Source: Halichondria panicea (Eukaryota > Porifera > Demospongiae > Suberitida > Halichondriidae). From it: a stretch of DNA of 64,000 nucleotides. The stretch spans positions 5,244,120 through 5,308,119 of the forward strand of contig NC_087389.1 of assembly GCF_963675165.1 (NCBI RefSeq), written 5' to 3'. A program made the translations under genes and the position numbers. Shown here piece by piece: positions 10,782 to 19,891 of this stretch (position 1 is the first letter of the stretch; each line of letters starts with the position of its first letter). The notes beneath the pieces were generated by a model. That model saw only the letters and a list, made by a program, of their open reading frames with translations, made no database searches and was not told the origin of the DNA.

Positions 10782-12382
10782 ATGGCAGAGAAACCAACCA
10801 CTTGTCCAGTGTGCACTGATGACTCTAAGGGCCTCATACCTATTCCATGCTGTAGGTATGGTTGCTGTAAGAAATGCTTGGAAAAGATATCTGAGAATAA
10901 CATAAATAATGAAGTAACTTGTCCACAGTGTCAACAAAAACACAAGGTGAGATATAACCGGTTTGTTATATCTACCAGTAGGTACAAACTGGCGGTATAC
11001 TCCACATAATTATTATTGTACTGGTACAAGCATACACGACATTGTACACATTAATTGTGATATAGACTCTATACATGTACATAAAACATAAACGTTAGAA
11101 AGTACATGTATACATGCAGGTGCCAATCGGAGGTATTGAGGACTGGAGGGATGCCACTGAGCAAAGCCAGCAATCAGAAACTCCTGCTCCACAGAATATA
11201 CCTACCGAAAGCCTTCCCACATTGAGAAAGTGCTCTGTACACGATAAATACGATAAAGAATGCTATTGCAAGACTTGTGACAAGTTAATCTGTTTCAGAT
11301 GCTTCGCAGAAGGGCACAACGGTCATGAAAATGGGTTTATCGATCAGAACACGAGAAGAGAAGTCCAGAAAAAGATAGAAACGCTCATTAGTGATACCAA
11401 GGCTACGTTTGCAAAAGCTCAAGAGCATTTTGAATATATTAACAGCATTGAGATAGCGAAAGGGGAAAGGAAAGAAAAAGAACACTTAGAATCTCAAATA
11501 AAGGAGCACTTTGATCCGAGGATTGCACAACTTCAACGACAACGAGATGAAACATTAAAAGAAGCCGAAGAGGAATGCAACGGAGACCAGAAAAAGATTT
11601 GGAGTAGACAAACAAAGTTTGAAGACGCCATTAAAAACTACAAGAAAGCTCTAGATGACTCGGAAGAAATAGTTGAATCTGACAACGACCAGAAAGTTAT
11701 ACAAGATGGGCAAGATATTATAAACGCCTTGCAAAATGTCACAAAGCTAGGACTAGATCTGAAGGACACTGAAGCATTAGAATTGGAATCTAGAAAATAT
11801 ACACCACCAAGTTCTGAAGATCAGGGTAAAATAGAGCTAGTTACGACAGAACCAGAACTGATACTTGAACCTAAACTTATCCCACAAACGGTATACCTCA
11901 AAGAAGAAGTACGTATTGAATTGCAAGTGTCCCTGAAAATTGGAGAGTACAAATCGAAAAAGAAAGGAGTGTGCAAACCATGCGTGAAGATAACCCACGG
12001 TCATAACCAGGTCGAGATACCAGATCACACTATCGAGAGGAAAGAAGACAAATGGTTGATTTCTTTCCACCCAGTTGTTGCAGGGCACCACTCAATCGTT
12101 GTGAGTGTAGAAACAGACTTTGCAGGCAAGAAAATCAGCAATAGGATGGACCACGCGATCAAAGTCAAGGGGAAAAAATCGATTCAGCGAGGAGACATGG
12201 TGGAGAGAGGGCCAGACTGGTGCCAACAAGACGAGAGGCAAGAAGTAGGAACGGTTCTTAAAGTGGACGAGGGAAAGGTACAGGTAAAGTGGGTGGACAA
12301 GGAGGAGGAGTGGTTTAAGTGGGGGCTCGGCGGCTCGTTTGAAGTGCAGCTGAAACACGTGGACAGCAAAAAAGAAGCATAA
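10782..12382 (+). CDS. RING-variant/B-box protein B1 with C-terminal MIB/HERC2 domain
   Basis: Exons 10782-10946 and 11120-12382 join in phase (CACAAG, then GTGCCA) into 475 residues. Exon 1 is RING-like, CPVC at 8-11 and CPQC at 47-50, but the centre reads PCCRYGCCKKC. It has an extra residue and no histidine, so zinc binding differs from the standard C3HC4 form. Exon 2 has a single B-box 2 (about 93-127, CSVH to GHNGH), a long charged coiled coil, a filamin-like domain (EDKWLISFHPVVAGHHS strand) and a last about 65 residues with VERGPDW, GTVLKV, VQVKW and FKWG, which is the MIB/HERC2 pattern. In Mib1 and HERC2, ubiquitin ligases, that domain binds substrate. A TRIM-like front with this tail is unusual. 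It likely acts in the cytosol; the substrate is unknown. Copy B2 is at 58615 and a decayed copy at 17946. Confidence 0.86.
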
Positions 12383-12689
12383 CAAACAATCACACTCTAT
12401 ATATAGTAGGAACGTAATTGCACTGCTAGAATCAAATTAGAAAAATGTGTACATTGTACAAGATCAATTATTACCCCAAGTTTGATGATGATAATTACAG
12501 TATGTATTGCCTAGCAACCATATTATGTTAGGTTACAAGCCTCATAAGATGGAATTGATCAAGATGTTTCCCCAGATCACACGCATACATACAGAAACAG
12601 TGACCATGCATACCAATGCACCCACATTATATGACCACTGGTGCCCATGGTGATGCTACACATGCATTATATTACCACATAGATAAAAT
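12383..12689. other. B1 3' flank, no gene seen
   Basis: Resembles the DNA between B' and C1 (19430-19760), including GTTTGATGATGATAATTA and CATACATACAGAAACAGTGA, so it marks the old B-to-C spacer. Nothing coding. Confidence 0.5.
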
Positions 12690-12966
12690 CTCCACAATTT
12701 GGATCCTGCCAGTAATCCAACAAATGGCAACCCTACGACTACAACTCCTGATAATCCTGCTAATCCGACTGCAGCAAAGTGATGTGATAGCTGCTGCAGC
12801 TACTGTACAGAGAAAGGAACAATTGGACAAGGCTAATGCTCAAGTATATCAAGACGGTGATGATCTATGGACTATACAGTTCACTCCACTACACAAGGGA
12901 ACCTATTCTATTTGCATTGAGGCCCGTGCTGCATACGGACTGCAGGCCGTTAGCAACAAGTATTGA
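12690..12966 (+). pseudogene. Composite relic: start of a C gene joined to 'E' fragment 2
   Basis: Bases 12695-12775 match the DNA encoding NLDPASNPTNGNPTT of gene C1. After about 20 unrelated bases, 12805-12966 reads VQRKEQLDKANAQVYQDGDD through KGTYSICIEARAAYG to NKY and a stop, the end of a filamin-like domain. No RING, B-box or MIB/HERC2 part is present. It lies tail to tail with A', 123 bases from its stop. It could be a short expressed exon of an unseen gene, but a relic of array rearrangement is more likely. Confidence 0.6.
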
Positions 12967-13089
12967 TGTGACATGCTTGCATAATAAACTCAGAACACAC
13001 GTTAATTTGTACAAATAATTACCATTGTGGATTCATTCGACAAAACAAAATAATGATAACTTACATACAATAATTATGCAGTACAAAAG

Positions 13090-14973
13090 TCAAGCCATAC
13101 ACACAGATAAACAAAAACTCCGACGAGTTGATACTGATTGTTGTCCATACTGCCCACTTGCTGTCAGGTTTAAAGTGATGCTGGTAGTACTTGGAGGATT
13201 AAAGTAAATTGTCCATTCATTTTGACTCTTTACAATTTGCACAGCAACTTTCTCTGCGACCGATTTTTGGTACGAGTAATATCCTGGAGCATGTCTAGAG
13301 CCTGAACACGACGCTGATCCACTGAGCTTCAGGTTATGGTGTTCTCTAGGTTGAACATTTTCAGGAGAACTGGTAAAAGCTACCATTACTCTGAATACTA
13401 CCATCACTCCTGGTTTGAAGGTGCTCGGTATTTTAATAGGTTCAATTTGAATATTTAGGATAGCAATATGAGTGCCAACTTTCCCGACACTAATGTTGTC
13501 AGATGTTGCAGGCGTCCATTTCACTGCAGTTATTTCGATTTTTTCAGTCTCTTGTCTATCCCATTTTAGCTGACTCAGCTCTTTCAGTCTGGAGGTGACT
13601 TGTGCACAGAGGCAGGGGCGGATCCAGGGGTGATTTTGAGGGGCTGAAGCCCCCCCCTTTTGAAAAAACTACCATGTGTTGTAGTCTGACTCTACAACAA
13701 TTTTGCCACCAATTATGCATCTGTAGACTCACTTAAAATCACTTGAGAGATGCTAGACAACAGCTACTAGGAGTATAAAGGATCTAGGGTAGCTAGCTGG
13801 ACGTACCTAGCTAGCTAGCTAGCTGTACGTACTTACGTACATCTGATCAGTACAGTATCACCATAGTATTAAAAGTAAGTGCAGAGGTCAAAGTATTCTA
13901 CTCATTAATATGAAAGTTCAAAGGTCAAATCTTGCCCCTTTCTAGCTAGCCCCCCCCTTTTGTTTTTCCTGGATCCGCCCCTGAGAGGGCCAGTAGTTCC
14001 GTGTCTTCCTTGCAGGCTAGAGCTCTTCTGGCAAAGCTCAGAGCACCCTCCATGCTCGTAATGGCTGTCTCGTGGTATTCTTTCTGTGCCCACAATTCTT
14101 TAAGGTCCTTTGTACAAGCATCGTCAATCTCCTGGAGCATTTTTTTTTGTTTTTGTTTTATTTTTGCAATGAGTATACTAACTTTCTTACTAATTTCATC
14201 TTTGATTGGAGCAGAACTTTCTGCCTTGTCCTTTTCAACAGATGAGATATACTTCCAGTTATTTTCGAATTCTCTTAACTTGGAATTAGTGATGTCAGCT
14301 AACTCATTGATGGTCTTCTCTGCTTCCATTCTTGATTCATTATCAATGTTCCTGATATCATGACCGTTATGTGCGCTCATAAAACAGTAAATACAAGCTA
14401 ACACTTGACATGACTTGCAGTAAACCTTGAGACCTTCTTCTGGGTGGACAGTACAGTAGTAGGTCTTCTTCGGCTGGAGCTTACTTTGGCTTTCCTCGTC
14501 ACCACTGACAATTTCGTGCGATCGAAAAGTCTTGCATCGTTTGTGAGCTGCTAGACACTCATTGCAGATATGGGAGCAAGTGTTACAATAAGCCACTACA
14601 TTGTTGTTATCTTCGCACTGCTGACAAGTGGCCGGGGTGTGTGTGTCCTCCTTGCTTGGTATTAATGTGTAGTCATTTAGAAAGCCCTTCACTCCATTAG
14701 GGGGCATCTATACATGTGTAAAGCAAAATCAGGTATACATGTACGACGGTAAACGAAATGTGTATGTATGCATGACAGTCTAACGTCACCTACCTGATGC
14801 TGTGTCCTGCACTGAGGACAGGTTAGGCTTTTCTTGTCTTTGGTCTTCTCGTGAGCTTCCTCAAGACAATGGAGACAGAAGCTGTGACAACACGGTAACA
14901 CTTTGGGCTCTCTGAAACCACTCAGACACACACTACAATTCTCGGCTACTGCTAAAGCTTTACTCAGAGCCAT
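13090..14973 (-). pseudogene. TRIM-like gene A', coding exon split by a transposon
   Basis: Same architecture as A1. Exon 1 is 14973-14794 (60 residues, full RING: CSVC, PCCHSFCLHC, CPQC) and exon 2 begins at 14707. Exon 2 encodes both B-boxes (CQQC to H, then CTVH to GH) and the coiled coil. It is then interrupted by a 371-bp element at 13613-13983 with 5-bp duplicated flanks. The filamin-like domain resumes after it (ENVQPREHHNLKLSG, NEWTIYFNPP) to a stop at 13090. The insertion plus duplication adds 376 bases, which shifts the frame, and the upstream part ends within the element. I saw no other lesion, so the disruption looks recent. A shortened protein (RING, B-boxes, coiled coil) could still be made. 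Confidence 0.82.
13613..13983. mobile_element. Short hAT-like element inside the A' exon, 5-bp target duplication
   Basis: The ends are CAGGGGCGGATCCAGG and its exact inverse CCTGGATCCGCCCCTG. AGAGG precedes and follows, and paralogues A1 and A2 have one AGAGG at that place, giving an empty-site comparison. There is no transposase frame. CAGNGGCGGATC ends are common among hAT-like non-autonomous elements, and 5-bp duplications are known for some hAT branches; the superfamily call is tentative. Confidence 0.85.
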
Positions 14974-15157
14974 TGTCTATATAACTTCACAGAGCAAAAA
15001 TCTTGTTAATTAGTGATAGAGTACATACGGGCCACAAACATACCGATGAACAATTGTCAATGATATTCATAAATACAAAGCATTCAATAGGTCAACATCA
15101 TAATAATTATGATTTCAGCAGAAAAGCTATAATAACTTACAAATAGCATGAGACCAA

Positions 15158-15241
15158 GTGTTTTATGAAATATACAGGCACAAGCACGACTCGAGGGCAG
15201 AGCCCCAAAGGCGAGTTGACCGTATATCTTGCATAAAACAC
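15158..15241. repeat. Hairpin repeat
   Basis: GTGTTTTATGAAATATAC pairs imperfectly with the inverse of GTATATCTTGCATAAAACAC. The core contains GACTCGAGGGCAGAGCCCC. It lies between the A' start and E fragment 3. The remaining DNA from 14974 to 15667 shows no gene. Confidence 0.55.
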
Positions 15242-15667
15242 GAGGGATTCTCATGCATGCTATATAATTATGCGTGTGTTTTATATCACGACGACCCCTT
15301 ACCAAATCATCCTCGAGGCTACGCGACTGTGTAATAAAAATAAATATAACACAGAAGAGACTGTATGACTTTTGTTACACGCTTATAAAATTAATCTTGA
15401 CAACATGATATAAATAAGTCGGATATAGTACATGCAACCACCTACATGTATACCACATAAGTATAATTATAGTCATACTGCGTCTTCACAATAAAAGCAT
15501 TACACCATAACCTCCCTAAGGAACAAAAAAGTCAACATAATTGATACAAATAATGGTAAAAGCCACACTAAGATTGTAATATGAGAGAGAGCTACGTACT
15601 ACAGAGAGCTTACGGTTACATGCATGCATGTGTATAGCTGCAGCTAGATATCTGTTACTGCATGTGT

Positions 15668-15852
15668 GTACAGAGAAAGGAACAACCGGAAAAGGCTAAT
15701 GCTCAAGTATACCAAGACGGTGATGATCTATGGAGTATACAGTTCACTCCACTACACAAAGGAACCTATTCTATTTGCATTGAGGCCCGTGCTGCATACG
15801 AACTGCAGGCCGTTAGCAACAAGTATAGATGTGACATTAAGAAACGAGCACA
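15668..15852 (+). pseudogene. Filamin-like C-terminal fragment ('E' fragment 3)
   Basis: Reads VQRKEQPEKANAQVYQDGDD, then LWSIQFTPLHKGTYSICIE and on to NKYRCDIKKRAQ. It is closely related to the fragment at 12805 and lies tail to tail with the decayed A'' gene. No upstream domains are attached. GTGTGT directly after CACAG could be a splice donor, so this could be an internal exon, but no partner exon was found. Confidence 0.55.
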
Positions 15853-16042
15853 GGTGTGTAAACATTTTAACTGGTACTGCCATTGTGGACTTACCTTTAC
15901 AAGGAAAATCTGCATACATGTACATGTGGTGTTTAAGATGAAGCCTTACACAAGTATATAGCACAAATGACGTAACACAATTCCGACCAAATTTAACATT
16001 GAACCTATACTTGCGCAAATAAAGTTTTGCAGTGTTTGGAAA

Positions 16043-17396
16043 GTTTTTTTGTTCATCCCGCCCACTTGCTGTCAAGTTTAAAGTGATGCTGGTGGTTTCA
16101 CTTGGAGGAGAAAAATCAAATGTCCATTCATTTTGACTTTTTGTAACATTCATGGCAGCATTGTCTGTGAAAGCTTGTGGTATATAGGTGTCGTCGTTGG
16201 CATTGTTTATATACATAAGAGTATGCAAGCCATGTGTGAAGATAACCCACGGACACAGAGAGGTCGAGATACCAGGTAACCATGGGCACCAGTGGTCGTG
16301 GGTGCAGTGATAATCAGATATGTATGCATGCATGGTCACTGTTTCTGTATGTAAGTCAATAATTACATAACAGTTAGACACTGTTTTGGAGGTGTCTATG
16401 GGATTTAGAAGCCCAAAGGCACTGATTTAGTATCCCGAGCGTAGCGAGGGTACTAAAGTGGCTGAGGGCTTCTAAATCACATGGACACTGACAAAAGTGT
16501 CTAACTCATTTAGATACTAGTGCGCATGCGCAAACCGCTTGACTACAATACAATTACTTGACAACGGAATACTAGGTATACTAAGTAAATTTGCAGGTAT
16601 ACTAAGTCCCATATAGTATACCTGCTCTGAGGCACTTTTCCCATGTACTTCCCATGTACTTCCCATGCATGTAGATCTTATCAACTAGTGTCTAAATAAT
16701 ATTATTATATACATATAAACTTGGGGTAATAATTGATCTTGTACAATGTACACATTTTCTCTAGTAGTACAATTACGTTCCTACTATACTGATCCACTGA
16801 GCCTCAGATTATGGTTCTCTCTAGGCCAGAAATGTTTAGGTGTATAGGCGAAAGCTGTCATCACTTTAAACAGTTATAATTATAATTAGTGATCTAAAGG
16901 TGATCGGCATTTCAATAGGATCAGTACAAGTTTCGGATGTCTTGCAGTAAAGATTATCCTCAGGGTGAACAGTACAATAGTATGTCTTCTTCGACTGAGC
17001 AGTACTTTCAATTTCAGATTCCTTGTCACCAATGACAATTTCGTGCAATCGAAACGTTTTGAATTCTTTGTGAGCTGCTAGACACTTATCACAGATATGG
17101 GAGCAAGTGCTGCAATAAGCCACTGCATTGTTGTTATCCTCGCACTGCTGACAAGTGGCCAGGGTGTGTGTGTCCTCCTTAATTGCTGCTCAGTAACGTG
17201 TTCAGACAATCATGTAACCCAGAATGGACATGTATACATATACACAGTGCCGTGCAGAAAAAAAGCACACACATGAAATTTACAATACTTAACAGAAGCT
17301 GTGACAACACGACAACACTTTGGGCTCTCTGAAACCACTCAGACACACACTACAACTCAACTCCTCAGATACTAGCTGGCAACTCTATACCGGCCA
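16043..17396 (-). pseudogene. Mosaic relic of an A-type TRIM gene (A'')
   Basis: In minus-strand order there is a shortened RING exon near 17396-17293 (start and REPKVLPCC region, second half lost). Next is a B-box 1 and part of B-box 2 (17165-16950, AYCSTCSHICDKC and YYCTVHPEDNL), which jumps straight to the EMPITF linker. Then comes foreign DNA, and finally the last strands of the filamin-like domain (16175-16043, SQNEWTFDFSPP). The foreign part includes about 50 bases of a B gene in plus orientation (16222-16275, matching 19018-19070), inverted B1 3' flank (16720-16785 against 12400-12480), and a hairpin element. Several deletions and rearrangements are clear, so it cannot encode a full protein. 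Confidence 0.78.
16374..16504. repeat. Hairpin repeat, TTAGACAC family
   Basis: TTAGACACTGTTTTGGA at the left and its inverse ending GTGTCTAA at the right enclose paired GATTTAGAAGCCC and GGGCTTCTAAATC and the core CCCGAGCGTAGCGAGGG. A second member is at 45020. No target duplication was certain. Confidence 0.7.
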
Positions 17397-17945
17397 TTTT
17401 TCAGTAGTATACATGTTTTGTGTGGGTGACGTACGCGTGCATGACATGCATGATGGACATGCATGTGTGATAGGTTCCCCATATATATACACACGTATCC
17501 CAGATTCCAATATCAGTAATTGAGTTCACAGAGTCAGGCCCACATGGAAATAAGAAATTTCACACAACAGCAAGCCACAATTACACAGTAAAAACAGATG
17601 TGTTATAATAACATAAAACATCTCAAATAAAATGCATCATTTGAAATTTAATGTAGAAATGACATAAATTAACACTAAAATACGATGATGCATCCCATAT
17701 AACATATGTGTTTTTGCTGTGTACATGAATAGTGAGTTTTTGGCCCTCAATAAATTCGTCTGAATTTCAAAATTTCATAACCACTGAATATTCCTTAATT
17801 AAAAAGCTCCTTCTAACTATGTATATGCTTGCTGGACCAGGCCAAACTCAATGCAAATAGAATTTAGAGTCAATGACACACATTTGCTGATATTCATAAG
17901 TTATCCCACCTAGCCAAAAGAATTCTTATTAAACCACAAAACAAA
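17397..17945. other. Intergenic, no gene seen
   Basis: AT-rich spacer between the head-to-head A'' and B' relics. Its left part resembles the DNA upstream of A1 (GACATGCATGATGGACATGC, TGTGATAGGTTCCC). Confidence 0.5.
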
Positions 17946-19429
17946 ATGGCAGAGAAACCAACCCCTTGTTTAGTGTGCACTGATGACTCTAAGGAGCTCA
18001 TTCCTACTCCATGCACGAATGGCTGTAAGCTTGGCGAAAAGATATCAGAGAATAATATAAATAATGAAGTGACTTGTCAGCAAAAACACAAGGTGAGCTG
18101 ATATAACCATTTTGTTATACCAGTAGGTACAAACTAGCGGTATACTCCACATATTATTGTACACATTATAATTGTAAAACAAGCGTTACAAAGTGTACAT
18201 GCACATGCAGGTGCCAGCTGAAGGTGTTGGGCAAAGCCAGCAATTAAACAGAACCTCCTACTCCACTGAAAAAGTGCTCTATACACAAGAAGTACGATGA
18301 AGAATGCTATTGCAAGAATTGCCACAAGTTGATCTGTTTCAAATGCTTCGCAGAAAAGCATCAAGATCATGTCTATGGAGATATCAATGAAGAAACGAGG
18401 AAAAACGTACAGGAAAAGATAGGCACGCTCCTTAGAGAGACCAAGCCTACATTTGCTAAAGCTCAAGCTCATCTTGAATATGTCAACAGCATTGAAGGAG
18501 CAAAAATCGAAAGGAACGAAAAAGAGCACTTAGAATCTAAAATAAAAGAGCATTTTGATTTGATGATTACACAACTTCAGGAACAGCGAGCTGAAACATT
18601 ACAAGAAGCCGAAGAAGCATGCTACAGTGACCTGAAAAAGATTTGGGGCCAGAAAACGACACTTGAAGACGCCATTAAAAAATACAAGAAAGCTCTAGAT
18701 GACTCGGAAGAGATAGTTGAATCTGACAACAACCAGAAAGTTATACAAGATGGGCAAGTTATTATTAACTCTTTGCAAAATGTCACAAAGCTAGAACTAG
18801 ATCTGAAAGACAGTGAAGCATTAGAAATGGAATCTAGAAAATACACACCACCATGTTCTGAAGATCAAGGTAAAGTAGAGCTAGTTACGACAGAACCAGA
18901 ACTGATACTTGACTATAAACTTTTCCCACAAACTATGCTCCTCAGAGATAAAGTAAGTATTGAACTGCAAGTGTTCCTAAAAATTGGAGATCACGAATCG
19001 AAAAAGAAAGGAGTGTGCAAGCCATGTGTGAAGATAACTCACGGACACAGCGAGGTCGAGATACCAGATAACACGTACATTATCGAGATGAAAGAAGACA
19101 AATGGTTGATTTCTTTCCACCCAGTTGTTGCAGGGCACCACTCAATCGTTGTGAGTGTAGAAACAGACGTTGCAGGCAAGAAAATCAGCAATAGGATGGA
19201 ACAATCAATAAAAGTCAAGGGGAAAAAATCGATTCAGCCAGGAGACACGGTGGAGAGAGGGCCAGACTGGTGTGAGCAAGACAAGAGGCAAGAAGTAGGA
19301 ACGGTTCTTAAAGTGGATGAGGGGAAGGTGCAGGTAAAGTGGGTGGACAAGGAGGAGGAGTGTAAGTGGGGGCTCGACGGCTTGTTCGAAGTGCAGCTGA
19401 AACACGTGGACAGCAAAAAAGAAGCATAA
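17946..19429 (+). pseudogene. Decayed RING/B-box/MIB-HERC2 gene (B')
   Basis: Exon 1 (17946-18092) keeps the start MAEKPTPC but has lost the middle cysteines (PCTNGCKLGEK) and the final CPQC (TCQQKHK), so the RING cannot form. Exon 2 starts at 18211 after a good AG. The frame set by exon 1 reaches a stop near 18297, because the linker has a net frame change relative to B1. After it, a long intact frame runs to 19429: B-box (CFKCF, H), coiled coil, filamin-like domain (EDKWLISFHPVVAGHHS) and MIB/HERC2 (VERGPDW, GTVLKV, VQVKW). Its 3' flank, not that of B1, matches the flank of B2, which marks it as a partner in the recombination that shaped the second array. A shorter RING-less product from an internal start cannot be excluded. 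Confidence 0.75.
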
Positions 19430-19891
19430 ACAATCCCCTAGTAATTGCACTGCTATACAGTATAATTTTAATTAGTAAAATGTGTGCATTGCAATTGTAC
19501 AAGAGCAATTATTTACCCAAGTTTGATGATAATTAATGATTACTTACACCTATATGTACGCTAGCAACCATAGGAAAATATCGTGTGATAGGATTCAAGC
19601 CTCAGAAGTAATGGAATCACCTTGATCAAGATAGTTCCCCAGATCACACGCATACATACAGAAACAGTGACCATGCATGCATACATATAACTGCACTCAC
19701 ATTGTATGACCACTGGTGCCATGCCGCTACACATGCATTACCACATAATACATTTAAGGCAATACTGAAAGCATGTGATTAAAGTAAGTGAATTCATAAC
19801 AGAAAACTTTTAAAGAAAATATAAGTGTAAAGAAGCTGCTTGTGTGTATAAGGTGTTTGCTAGGTCCTTTCAGGCATTCAAAGTATCGACA

